Positions 1 to 12,116 of a stretch of 64,000 nucleotides of DNA are shown here, piece by piece (within the stretch, counting starts at the first letter, position 1; each line of letters starts with the position of its first letter). This DNA is from Condylostoma magnum (lineage: Eukaryota; Ciliophora; Heterotrichea; Heterotrichida; Condylostomatidae): positions 64,255-128,254 of the forward strand of contig CAKKTI010000014.1 in assembly GCA_920105805.1 (NCBI GenBank), in the 5' to 3' direction. The notes under the pieces are model-generated. The model had not been told where the DNA came from. It was given only the letters and a program-made list of their open reading frames with translations, and ran no database searches. A program made the position numbers and the translations under genes.

Positions 1-1801
1 GGTTTAAATTGCTTATCTCAACTTAAGATATCTAAAAGCTACTAAATTAATTTGGGGTAAAGTAAATTAAATTGTCAAATTGCCCTTAAACATCATAAAT
101 GATTATTTCCTATATAGAAATAAAGATATTAGATAAAAGAGCATAACTTACTAAAGTATCAATTTAGAACAGTGCAGCTTATTAGTTTTAAAGTTCATAA
201 ATAATACCACTATTTCTAATCTAGATATTATTAAAAGCTCCATTTATTACTTTTTCGCAATATATAATAGAGCCTTAGATTACTGAATTTTCTATAACTA
301 AATCTTCTATTTGTACATTATCTTACTGTATATGAATATAAGAAATAATGCTATCATGAATGTAAAGATTACTTATTTTTGAATAATATACCTAATCAAA
401 TACACTCCAAGACATTCTTTTTGATAACTTTATAATATTAAATTAATTAGAATTTTCTTATATGCCATATCCTAAAAACTTATAAATTTCAATATTACTT
501 ATCACTATACTAGCTCCGTCAATATTAAGACACGAAATAGGTTTATCGATGGGTTAAATTTAATGCATATCAGTATTATTGACATACATGAATTTTACAT
601 CTTCTATCAATACATTTATGTCTGACCACAAGAGTATTATTATGCTCATTGTATCAATATTTTCTATTACAGCGCTTTTAATTATAATATGATCAGAGAT
701 TGCCTTAATTAAATTATATCATTTAGCCTTAAATTATTTAAGAAATACGTTTTAAATCAGTAATTAATCTGAAGTTACATCAATTATTATTCCCTTTTCC
801 TATCAAGCCTCAAATTCTCCTTCAGTCATTCCTATAAATATTTCCCCACCATTCAATCTATCCAATAAGTACTGATAATCGTCTATTTGCTATTAATTTA
901 AAGCCAATTCTTCATTATAGTTTAATCCATCAAAATTTTAATTTACTCAATAGCATCAATCACATCCTTTAACTACAGGCATCTATTCTATAGCTAAATT
1001 TTAAATTTATACATCTTCTATATTATTAAACTTAAAATTTGCAAAGTTAAAAGGATTAACTAATATCTATGGTCTGTCATTATCACAGAACTCATTATCA
1101 GACTCATAGCATAAAACTCCTTTGATAATTACACCTTTTCTCTGTTTTAAAATGAATGGAGAATCAGTCGGGTCTTTGAACCTATAAAAAATATGATCTT
1201 ATTAATCAAAACTTTCTGGTATTTCATAATAATGAATTCCTTTTAGAATATTAAACTAAACATACAATCCATCCGCCTCTAGGAAAGCTTTAAACAGTGT
1301 TTTATAAGGATTTTCCATCGAACCATCTTCCTATGAAAATGGGTGATTTTCTGAATTGCTTATGTAAATTTAAAAGTAATTATCTGGACTGTTTTAAGTC
1401 TACTAAATGCATTATCCTTTTTGAAAACTGCACTATGCATTGTTACAGCTTTCTTGGCATGAAGCTTCATTTTCCTAGGGTAATATCTTGCAATCATATG
1501 CACAATCGTTCTAATTAAAACTTACACAATAGTATGAGTCAAATGCACATATAGGGGAATTACAAGCCTAATCACATCAATCATTGTAAATTTCTCATTC
1601 CCCACACCCGGTCTAAAGACATTCATTATAGCAATCTGATCATTACGTTCTAATAAATGTAATATCAGGACTGCCTGTGTCATATGCACAGTTAAAGGTC
1701 ATACACTCAGGGTTGCATACTCCATCGCCAAGCTTTGATTAGTCACATTCACAGAAACGACTATCAAGTCCATAGCTAAAAATTCAAAACTGTACTAACA
1801 T
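1..1801 (-). CDS. LNR / beta-helix surface protein, copy A (N-terminal 600 codons, cut by window start)
   Basis: Second gene of the left tandem pair; it continues beyond base 1. Reading needs TAA/TAG=Gln and one TGA=Trp at codon 6 (1784-1786). The N-terminus is a short hydrophobic stretch (MLVQFWIFSYG), then a Notch-like LNR with the core GDGVCNPEC and further Cys pairs, then a long low-complexity Ile/Asn-rich part typical of right-handed beta-helix repeats. It is closely similar to the gene starting at 52740. The ATG lies 3 nt after the TAA that probably ends copy B, and the reading frame is open across that junction, so copies A and B could instead be one fused protein. Function unknown; LNR plus beta-helix suggests an extracellular or lumenal binding protein. 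Confidence 0.6.
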
Positions 1802-1804
1802 TTT

Positions 1805-4800
1805 TTAAGCTAAGCTATTTTTATCGTTTTCTGAAACATTAACGATATTTGTAACACCATGATTTTATATTTCATCCTCACATTGTATTTAGCCTTCTTC
1901 ATCTACGATATCTTAAAAAAATGGCTGTAAAAACTTGATTTTACTTACTATCTTTCGAAAAGTTGGAAATTTTGAGTATAAGAAAGTAAACAATTGTTGA
2001 GAAATCTGTATAAGTCAAAAGATGATGAACCCAAGATTTAGAATAACAACTACAACAAATAGTATATAAGCCAAGTAATTCTGTCCAGATATTGATAGAA
2101 AAATGAGTCCAGAAAAGCTAGTTACTAATAAAACAACATTTGATAGTAATTCTAGCTTATTTAGTAAATTAGTTTCGAAAGGTGTCTATGTTAATTGTAG
2201 GATTGTGAAAAGGAAAATCAATGCAAAAATTACTTAAGCTTAAATAAATTCTCCTATAGATTTCGTAAATATTAGAGCTGATATTATAAGGAATTTTCTT
2301 AAAAGTATGACAAATTCCCAGTAATATCTATTCTAATTATATCCTTTATACAAAAATCCCATTAAAAATTTTGTTTTATAATCTTCTTTGTTGAGTTTTA
2401 TTAAGAAACTTAAACAAATTCCAGGAAGAATAATTATTCAAATAGTTATACTAGGAATAGCAAAATAAAGGATGTTCTATATGTGCTTTTCTCCCCAGCA
2501 TTCTATGTCATAATTTTAGATAACATAAGAGTCATTTACTCCAATATCTTAACAATTAAACAATTCCAGCATCAAAATAATAATTTTGGAGTTTAATAGG
2601 AATAAAATAACAACAAAGGATCCTATAATTTTCTGCATAAAATACTCAATATCTTTAAATAAATATATACTAATCCAGCCTATTACTATAGTTGAAAAGC
2701 ACAATATAGGTAAAATCGAGGCTATTATTAATATAACTTAATGCTAATCGTTTGTCTATTACAAGGAACATTCTATAAGCAATAATCTATCAATAACTCC
2801 TTGTACTTACTTTTAAGCTTCAAACAAATGTTCAAAAATAGTTGGTCAATTGCAATCAATTCTTTAAACTATAGTAATGATCTAAAAGTAATTCAAAAGT
2901 ATTTTAAGGAGTATTGATACTGGGGATTTTGGCTTATAAACACCCTAAATTGAGCTTCTGACCATAACAAATATGATAAGGATAAAGCTTATTATTATTA
3001 GAACAGCTAACAACGTTTGATATCAATCTTCTTGGCATTCAAGACAAATATTATCTAGTTATTTTCCATATCCCTTTTAACAGGTGTTACATAAGTTTCC
3101 TGTAAAACCATCGCTACACTTTCCTAAGCGATTTTCGGAGTCTCCTTCCAAGCATGCTTCTAATATAGGACATTTAACAAAATTATCACTTAGTTCATTA
3201 AGTCTTCAATAACCTTCCTTAGGCCAAACCAGAGAGCCTGACTTACAGACAGCATTAGTATCACATTACTAGCAATTTTAATCTTAGTCTATTGTATAAC
3301 TATTTTCTTCACATCTTATGCATTTGTTATCTTATCTAGTTTCTCCAATAACGCAATTTCTGACATTAAAAATAATGTTTTGTACTTGACTTTAAAGAGT
3401 TGAATTCAATACCAATACTTAAACTTGCTTTTAGGTTTCAGGCTCTGCTATTACAATAAAGTTATCAAAACTAAATTCTCCTTATTAAGCTGTGAGTTCA
3501 GTTTAAAGACTTAAAGATAGTGTGTCATTGGAATAAAGTATAGATTATGTATACTAATCGGTTTTTATTATTTATCCATAGTGGTCTAAAAGCTCTATTT
3601 TTAGTATGTTTTAGTTTTCAATAACTTAACCACTTACAATATCTTAATAAAACTATTTACCTTTATTTATTTTTGCTTATATAGGAAAAGAGGCATAATT
3701 GTTTCCATAAATAGCTGTATTGTTAAAATAACGGTTTAACTCAAGAGTTGGCTCATTATATTTCCAATAAATACCACCCCCATCTTCTATAGCTCTATTC
3801 CAATTGAAATAATTACTTTGGATTTAATTTATGCAATTATTACTTAATAAACTGCAATTAATATAGATAGCTCCTCCTTAATATTCAGCATTATTGTAAG
3901 AGAAAGTATTGTTAATTAGCTAAAAGCTTGACTCAGTTAAATATACAGCTCCTCCCATATAAGCTTTATTGTTAGTTATAAGATTTTAAATAATCACTCC
4001 TTATGATCTTTCCATAAATATAGCCCCTCCCTTCTCCATATATTCAGAATCTTTTATTGTATTATCAAATAGATTTATATTTAAGCATTCTTAACAATGA
4101 ATTGCAGACTAGTTTCCATGTATTTTACTTATGTTGGTTTTATTAATACTCATACTTTTTAATTGATTTCCTTCAATAAGGCTTTAGGCCTCATAAATCT
4201 TAGAATTCTATATAAAGATACTACTTTATACTGCTTAAATAAGTTTAACGTTTTAATTATTTATAGATACAAACTCAATTAGATTTAACTCAATATTAAA
4301 TCCATTAATAAACCTAATATTTAAATCAAAAAGTTGTATTTAGCATTTTTCGAATTTAAGTGATCCAAATTATTACTTTATGAAATATTTGCCTGTAGAT
4401 TTATTATTTAATGTTTCTATTTATGTTTCTACTATTGATATATCGGATGAAAAGAATGCATTGATATTTTCTTATTCATTTACTGTAATTATTAAACTTG
4501 ATTAATCTATTAGCATTATACTATTCTAAACAAAGAACATAAGACCTTCAAATTAGTTATTCTTTACAATTGAATTCTTTATTAAAATATTACTAGAGTT
4601 CATGCGAATGAAGGTATTACTACTTTAATTTTATTCTATTATTGTATTTTGAATTATTGATAGCTGATTTAAATCATTTCCTGATTAAACAATAAAGTTT
4701 TTATCATTTAAAGCATTTCTGAGTAATTAAGAGTTTATAATTGTGAACTTAGATATTAGTATTGCTTTAATAATACCAATTTGATCATTGTCATTAATAT

Positions 4801-7693
4801 ATGAATCTGCTATTTTAATGATACTTTATTACATTTAGAATAAATATAAGTTATTTGTATCTTGCTTTTAAGTTGTATGTGATATTTGAACATTTTTAAG
4901 TTATACTTAGCTTGCTTAAAAATAAAAAAGGTCTTTATAAAGTTGATTTTCCTTTAATACAGAAAACTCTAATAACAAATAAGAGTTGTTGCAATGAATA
5001 AATCTTCCGAAAGTATTGTCCTATACAGTTATATCTTTTAATTCTAAACTTTTGTCTCTACTAAGTAATATAACTGATTAATCTTAACTTAAGAATTAAT
5101 TTCCAAGTATATGCATACTACTAATAACAGTTAAACCTTCAAAATCTACAAAAATGACACTTAAATTTGCATCAATATTAGCTAAATTGTCTATTATTCT
5201 TATAGAAAATAGTTAAAATGATCCAATTCCTTGTAAATTTAAAAATCTTCCAGTACTTGATAAGCATTTAATAATTTAAAAATTTGTAATATTTGATATA
5301 CCTTAAAAAACAACAATTTCATTAATATTCAATGCTAGTCCTATTGCATTAGAGTTACAGTTGTCTATCTCTATATCTTGTATATTCATGCTTATATTGA
5401 TATTGCTCCTATTAAAAGCTATATCTATTATGCTTTACTATGAATTTTTTAGTCCTATTACATAGATATTCGTAATTGATAAGCCTATATAAACATCTTC
5501 TGTACTTGAAATAAAATGCAGAACAGAATAATTGTTATCAGTACTTGGGTTATAGATTTTAACATTATCTATTTTAATGCTTGTAGTACTCGAATCTGTT
5601 ATAATTAGAATACCATTAATCATAAAGTTTGCATGAATCGAGATATCTTAAACTATAGCTTCTTTAAAATTTTCAAGAACAATAGCACTTTTAACCTCAT
5701 ACTAAATGGATTATTCTATTATTATATTTATCTATTGCAGTATTATTGGGATTTTAGTATTTTCTCCCTTTAAGTAAGCAATTGTAGGCATTTAGTGTAA
5801 ATATTCACTTGTATATATTATTTTGATGTTATTTAAATGAAATGTTGAAAGGCTTTATATAACTGTTGGTAAATTTAAAAGAATATTGCATTTATTATCC
5901 ACAAATAAGCCATTATCAAAATAAATGCTCATATTATCAAAGTTTAGTAGATGCTAACTTTCGATAGAATTTCAATAAGTGCCATTGTCTGTAAAAATTC
6001 CGTTAACATAATAAGTTTATTCTATGTAAACTCTAAGCTTTTGGGATTAATACGGATCGGTGTTCAAAAAGCTAAAATTAGAAGCCAAATCAATCTACTA
6101 AATGTTATTTTATTCTATTTAAAAGTTTGAAATTTCAAAAATGGCTTCTTAAGAGTCAGCTTAATTATTTTCTGCTAGAGATTAAAATTAACTACCTTTA
6201 ATAGTGCAGTTTTCAATAATTACGTTGTTGAGGGAGAATATAAAGTTAATTGAGTATATTTCTTATAATGTTAAATCTTTTAAAATAATACTATAATCTA
6301 AAGACTCTAGCTTACGCTGGATAACACTTTTTTTAAATAAACTCTTGCTTATTTGCAAGTTCTATATTTAAAATGATACATTATTATATCTAAAGTTTAT
6401 ACCTACAGTAGTGATACAATTTTTGATCTGTATATCTTCAATTTCAATAACTTTAGCTAATGATTATTTATTTTGTGAATCATAGCCTATTATATTTAAA
6501 AGAACAGCATCGCCAACAGGATTAATAAAATTATCGGGTAAATCGTTATATACTACATCTTAAAATGTTATTCCTTGAGCTAAAACCTACTTATAAAATA
6601 TTAAACTAAGCATAGCATCTTATTATATTATTATGATTCCTTATGTTTGAGCCTTGCAGTAATAACACCAGTAACTTTCATTACTTATCTAAGAAACAGA
6701 TAAATTTATGCTTTTTAACGTAATATTTCTTAGCTTTTGAATGTTTACAAGTTATCCTACTCCTTTCATAACTACTGAATCTTAAATTATGAAGTCTTCT
6801 ATTGATACTGGGCCAAGTGCTTATATTAAATACTCCTGATGCAGTCTAAAGTTCTTTCAAGTAGAATTTTCTACTAATAAACTATTTGCAAGTAGGAAGC
6901 TAGTGACATATCCGCATTCCTCTAAAGATGGATACTGTCCTTGTTCAATGGGCCATCAATCTTCGTCGTAAACTTAAAAGCCATCATCTAGTAAGTAAGG
7001 GCAATGACTACAAGTAGTGCAAGTCTCAAACTGAAAGTATCCTGCATCAATATCAACATTTAAGAATTCAAAATCCGCAACCTACCAATCGAAAAACTTC
7101 CTGGTCTTTTTTAGGTAAAGAATAGGATTTGTCTCTGAGCAAAGACTATGATCTATTTAATCGCATATAATTCCTTCAAATTTGATACTTATTAGATTTT
7201 TCATTCTTTCTTGACTGAAGAAAATGTCATATTCTCCACTAAGGAATTTGAATTCAACAGATGACTTATAAATCATTTCAATAGCATTTTCCCAAGTATC
7301 TATAGGATTGTTTTCCGACCCATCCCCATCTGAACTGCCTCCAATTCAGATTATTTAAGGACATTGCCCATTATCATAATTACACTCAGCAGTATCGCAC
7401 TCCGGGTTGCAATTCTCATCAAAAAGGTTTGACTCAATACAATCTAGAGAACACCCTGGAAGATAAGAGCAATTTTCTTCACTAAATCTACAATAAGGTG
7501 TATTACATTCAAAGAAGCAATCAAGCCCCTCGAAACATCCTCTGTTTTCGCAAAATTAACTGCAGTCTGATTAAGATGTGCCGCTTAGTGTATCATAATT
7601 GAATTCTAATCTCATACACTCCTTATTACAGATTCCATCGCCTATTTGGGAAATTTCGCATGATAGGACAAAAGTTAGGATAACAACTAGCAT
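1805..7693 (-). CDS. Giant LNR / beta-helix / Cys-rich / multi-TM surface protein, copy B
   Basis: One frame of 1,963 codons with TAA/TAG=Gln and several TGA=Trp. Signal peptide MLVVILTFVLSC, then an LNR-type motif (GDGICNKEC), a second LNR near residues 75-110 (NCNPECDTAECNYDNGQC), then about 1,250 residues of Ile/Asn-rich beta-helix-like repeats. A Cys-rich block at about residues 1440-1560 carries the motif WPKEGYWR and a GFTGNLCNTC knot, and is followed by a C-terminal bundle of several hydrophobic helices ending in an acidic tail. Start chosen because the same signal peptide starts the paralogue at 58632. The end is the TAA 3 nt before the next ATG; the frame stays open through it. Probably a cell-surface protein; partner and role unknown. 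Confidence 0.7.
3119..3345 (-). repeat. Near-identical tract shared with 54061-54287
   Basis: Within copy B, about 227 bases match the same place in copy D (54061-54287) with only about six differences before the last ten bases, including one run of more than 70 identical bases, while the flanks on both sides are roughly 80% alike with many differences. It encodes the Cys-rich module with WPKEGYWR. Such a sharp island of identity between paralogues 51 kb apart suggests recent gene conversion. Confidence 0.6.
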
Positions 7694-8145
7694 TTTAATA
7701 TAACTTTAAAAGTTAATTTGTAGTACATAAATTTAATATAAGTAATATCTTGCTAAGTAAAAATAAATAACTTTGTAAATTTTGGTCTCATTAAGTTAGA
7801 TCTGGCTTAATTTATTGTCTAAACAGAGATTTTCATGGAAGACTTTATATCCATTTTAAATATTATTAAATTATTTAACAAAATAATCTCCCATCAATTT
7901 AATTATTAAGAATATATATGTTTTGTTCATTAAAGCTCTCCCTCAATACCACATCTCCAAACTTGCTAACATATCTTAGCAAGGCAAATTTCGCTCACTT
8001 CTCAGTTTAAAAATAATATCAAAAAGATTATATATATACTTATTTTTATGCCCTGATAGTTTTCTAACTATTATCTTAATAAAATTTACTCATCAAGTTA
8101 CTCTCATCATAACACAGTCCTTTTTAATTTTACCACTTATTAAAT
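7694..8145. promoter_or_regulatory. Divergent intergenic region between LNR gene B and ZnT9-like gene
   Basis: 452 AT-rich bases between two outward-facing start codons. No convincing reading frame or RNA is seen. It must hold both 5' control regions; no known motif can be named. Confidence 0.5.
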
Positions 8146-9316
8146 ATGCAAATCTTCCGCAGATTCTCTACTAATTCGAATATGATTAAACGAGAACTGA
8201 TAGCTGACGTTTTACAGAACTCCTTAAAGTTTGCAGCATATAACCTATCAAACTCTCAAGCAGTAAAAGCAGAAATAATGCGAGCTCTATTAGACTGCGG
8301 AAATCACGTAGTTATGTACTTTGCAAATCAATGAGCGGTATAAAACCCAGACTAAAGCTACAACTACGGTAAACTGTACTCAGGCTATGCAAAGTATAAA
8401 AATCTGGCAGTGGTTCTACCTGGGGTAGGTTTTGGTATATCAGGACTATATAATATATTATATCCTTTAAACATACTTTACTTTAATACAGTGGATACAG
8501 GGGACTTAACTCTGAATTTTCTAAGTCTTTCTGTAATTTATAATTAGACGATTCTTGCCTCCAGTATAGGAGAGTTTTACTTATTTTACAAGAATATGGG
8601 TGATATACACCAAGAGCCTCCCATGACGTTCAGGGCTAAAGTAGCTTCCAGAGTGAATTTAGCATATTTGGTAAGTCTAGATAAAGTGCGCATTGATCCT
8701 ATACAATAAGCTATTGTTAATGAAAATATTCTAGCTATGATAGGAGTGTGTATGCCTATTATTACATCTATTGCTTGCTATACTACTGGAATTGGGCATT
8801 TTGATCTAATTGGAGAAATGCTGAACGGAGTGGTGTAGGTGTACTTGGGGTATATCATCTGTAATGAAAATGTAAAGATTTTACTTGGTAAATCTTTGTC
8901 ATCCCAAGATACTGATGTGAAATGCAACATAGGCTATTTTATAAATTCTAAAGGAAAGAGAAGAGATAGAGTCAGTGGAGGATTTGAAGTCAGAATATAC
9001 AAGTTCAACTTAGTACAAAATTGCTACAACTATAAAGTATGATGCTAGTGAATTATATGACAATATATCTAATACCTTACAGCCAGATATTGAATAAATC
9101 ACAAATGATCCTGAATATTAGAAAAAGCTATAAATGATTTGTTTAAAGGCAACAAAAAACGTATTGCTACAGACTAATGAGATAATCCAAACAATGGAAG
9201 ATTCAGTGAGGGAGGAGTTTCCGTATATTCAGGAGATAGATTTAGAGCAATCTCAAGATAATATTATTAAGCCATACAAGGGTCTTATATCACTATCATC
9301 CGACGAAGAAAATTAG
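8146..9316 (+). CDS. ZnT9 (SLC30A9)-like cation-efflux family membrane protein, one 16-nt intron
   Basis: Exons 8146-8916 and 8933-9316 give 384 residues. The order of hydrophobic segments and the C-terminal domain match the mitochondrial/ER SLC30A9 branch of the cation diffusion facilitators: a transmembrane region, the segment ILLGKSL (family VGRS), then ILKEREEIESVEDLKSEY, the cytosolic domain. The last part is only in frame if the 16 nt GT...AG at 8917-8932 are removed. TGA at 8332-8334 reads as Trp. The usual HxxxD metal site in TM2 reads as R-x3-D and the ED of TM5 reads as EN, so Zn transport is doubtful. It ends at TAG, 14 nt before the next ATG on the same strand. Confidence 0.8.
8917..8932 (+). 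other. 16-nt spliceosomal intron (GT...TAG)
   Basis: GTGAAATGCAACATAG interrupts the ZnT9-like gene. Upstream and downstream homologous segments lie in different frames; removing exactly 16 nt joins TD to AILQILKE and restores the family alignment. The size equals heterotrich (Stentor, Blepharisma) introns. Confidence 0.85.
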
Positions 9317-9330
9317 TTAGTTATTATTAT

Positions 9331-11037
9331 ATGGAAGTAGAGCCAGTTTAGTTGGTCAACATAGATGAAAACGGAAATTTTATACTGTGTGAACGAGGAG
9401 CTTAGGTCTTAAGCAAACTCGAAGCTCCTTTAAACATAATTTCTATAGTAGGTCCATATAGAACGGGTAAAAGTCTACTAATAAATCTTTTAAGCCAACG
9501 TAGAATTCAATTTCAAGTAGGTAACACAGTAAATGCATGTACTAGAGGGCTGCATATATACTATTATTAAGAAAGACAATAAAACTATGTAATAATTGAC
9601 TCCGAAGGTTTCGGGGGTAAAGGGAGAAGCTAATCAGCTGATTCTAGAGTGTTTGCACTTTGTATGCTAATAAGCTCTGTGCTAATATATAATAGCACTG
9701 GCGTCATAAATGAAAACTCTTTGAATAACTTAATGCTGGCTACTATACTAACAGAGTCAATAGCTTTAAAGATGAATGAAAGCAGTGTCTAATCAGATCT
9801 AGGAAGTATTTCACCGAAGTTTGTTTGGGTTTTAAGAGACTTTGTACTGGCCTTGTAAGATAAAGAAGGAAATGAAATTACTTAGGATTAGTACCTTGAA
9901 TAGTTTTTGAATATGTAAGTTAGAACAAATGAGAAATAAAAGGTTATGAGGGAAACTTTAAAAAATGTTTTCCCTAAAAGACACTGTGTTACTTTGCCCA
10001 GGCCAGCTGATGATGAATCTGTTTTAAATAATTTATAAGATGTACCATTTGACTAGTTTAGAGTTGAGTTTCAGACATAGTTTTATAGGTTAAACAGTTT
10101 GGTTGTGAATCAACAAAAATCTATGTTTGGTAGGAATCTAAACGGTAGAAATATACTGAATTTAGTGGAACAATGTATCTAATAAATAAACACAGGAGAA
10201 GTAGCAGATATAATGAACTCTTGAAATTATATAAAGTAGTAAGAATATGAGCATTTATATAAATAAGCAATATAAGCATTCATGAGCTATAGAAACGATA
10301 TTATCGAAGAAATTCCATGTGAGGAAGACTAGATTGTATATAAATTATTAACAGGCAAAAACGAGGCGGAAAAGATCATCCAAAGCTCCTAGATAAATGA
10401 CAGTGAGTAAGAGGACAACTACATACAACAACTAGCAACTGTGCACCAAAGCACCTTACAATTCTTACTAAAAGAAAATTTCGTAGCTTCCTTGCAATTC
10501 AACGTTGGGATAGTTGATAGAAACTTCTACCAATTATTCAATTAACTAGACATGGGTTTATATACCAGAGATCTCCAGAGATTAGAAGATGATTGATATT
10601 AGTAAGTTTTAAGCAGCTCAATGTAAAAGTATGAAGAAGATTCAGTAGGCCCTACTAAGTTCATGGCTATACAAGAATTTACAAAGAGACATTAAAACCT
10701 ACAATCAGCTTAATTACTAAGGTAAATAACATAAGACTTAAAAGACTAGTTTTATGATATCAATTTCGAAGAAAAATTTTATGAGTTCAGGTTAAATCAC
10801 CTATAAAAAGCACTTAATCAGAACTTTACTGAAGGAATTTCCGAACTAAGAGCAGATATAACATCAAATAAGCTTAGAGGACGAGAAATAAACAATGGAA
10901 TTAGAAATTTATAGCGGACAATTTTAAATTAACTGTGATTTTTAATTAGATTGATCAGATTGTAAAAGTAATAATCAAATGAAGTACAGATAGAAGCTGA
11001 AGAAACGAAAAAGGGATGTGATTGCATAATTTATTAA
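9331..11037 (+). CDS. Guanylate-binding protein (GBP) family large GTPase with CaaX box
   Basis: 568 residues in one frame. P-loop GPYRTGKS at residues 41-48, switch-I Thr in VNACTRGL, DSEGFG as the DxxG motif, and the GBP-specific RD motif (WVLRDF, R169-D170) replacing the usual NKxD. The rest is a helical domain as in GBP/atlastin relatives. The protein ends in GCDCIIY: a C-terminal CIIY fits a CaaX prenylation box, as in several vertebrate GBPs, and this fixes the TAA at 11035-11037 as the true stop. TGA codes Trp at residues 298 and 422. Likely a membrane-associated dynamin-like GTPase. Its stop codon overlaps that of the convergent gene on the other strand. Confidence 0.9.
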
Positions 11038-11546
11038 TTAGGTTTAGCAGTTTTTGGCCTCATTGGTATATTTTTCCATAGAATACTGTTGTCAAAGACT
11101 CTTCCAGTTTTTCTAAAATCTACCTTTTTGTATATACTTTCAATAGAAAACTTCTTTTTGGTATTTAAATTATGAGTCTTTGATAAAAAGTAACTTTTTA
11201 TACTCTTTTTGGCTCTTAATCTAGCTCTTTTTAGATCAATTTAAGTTAAACCATAAAATTTTTTAACCTATTTTTCTTTAGGTTGATAGGGATTTGTAGA
11301 TTAAACTCTTATAATAGGAGTATCTGGCTATTGCATAATAGGTGTATTTAGGCCTTTAGAACTATCTAATTGCTCCAAATCCATAGACTTATTCCGTTTC
11401 TTTATAACTTCACTCATAGGGTTACTAGTAAGCTTATCTAGAAAACTACTACGATTTATTTAATAGTTTCTCTTCTTTTTAACAATTTTCCTATCTTTCA
11501 GTAACTTTATAGTTACTCGATTACATTAAGAAAACTTACTTTCCAT
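11034..11546 (-). CDS. Small basic protein of unknown function (170 aa)
   Basis: M-E-S-K start in the context TTTAAAATGG, 11 nt after the stop of the upstream gene. Rich in Lys, Arg, Ser and Gln, without signal peptide, membrane segment or known domain; the C-terminus reads FRKTGRVFDNSILWKNIPM followed by a Pro/Lys tail. It ends in two TAA codons in a row (11034-11036 then 11031-11033), the first overlapping the TAA of the GBP gene on the plus strand. A cytoskeletal or nuclear protein is possible from the composition, but nothing specific supports it. Confidence 0.65.
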
Positions 11547-11557
11547 TTTAAACAAAA

Positions 11558-12097
11558 TTATACACGTTTATTTTTCCTTAATCTTCTTTTCAATCTTGTA
11601 ACTGATTGACTTGCTTGCTGTTATTAGCAAGTTTTACCTCTTTTTTTCGACTTGATTTGTATTTTACTTCTATCTGTTGTGTTATGAAAAACAAAACTAG
11701 ATCTATTTTAATCTTTGCTCGGAGAGTTTTGCAGTATATAAGGCCAAATCCTTAACGGTGATTTTCCCAGCTATCCAGAAAATTTACGTTTGAAAGAGCT
11801 TGAACGATTGATAGGCTGATCCGTCTTTTGTTTCAATTTTGTGTTCTTTTATGACTAGTTTCTATACCCAGTAATATTAAGTTTCTGAGTAGGCCTCATT
11901 GGCGGCGTTTTAGGAGAATTATTTAAGAGTATTGGCAAATCTACTTGCTATACCTTGCTCTCCTATAACTCAAAATAATCTTTAAAAATTGGAGAAAAGG
12001 AGAGATCTCTTGCATGATTTTGATTTTAAACTATAGGAAATCTTGGCGATATGAAATTTGATTCAGAAGATGGACTGTCAGTTCCAATTCTTTCCAT
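11558..12097 (-). CDS. Small basic Ser/Gln-rich protein of unknown function (179 aa)
   Basis: Starts 19 nt after the NAP gene stop in the context TTAAAATGG and ends in TAA 11 nt before the next ATG. The sequence is disordered-looking: Ser/Pro-rich N-terminus (SPSSESNF, SPKTPPMRP) that resembles proline-directed phosphosites, and a strongly basic C-terminal third (KRRLRKNKR). No recognised domain. The frame is open across the downstream gene start for about 40 nt until a TGA, but that would overlap the next gene. Confidence 0.6.
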
Positions 12098-12116
12098 TTT
12101 AACATACGTAAATTAA

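Noticed and set aside
11038-11169. Extension of the GBP frame past TAA into a hydrophobic segment ending at TGA
   Set aside because: The CIIY CaaX end and the convergent gene on the other strand make the TAA the better stop.
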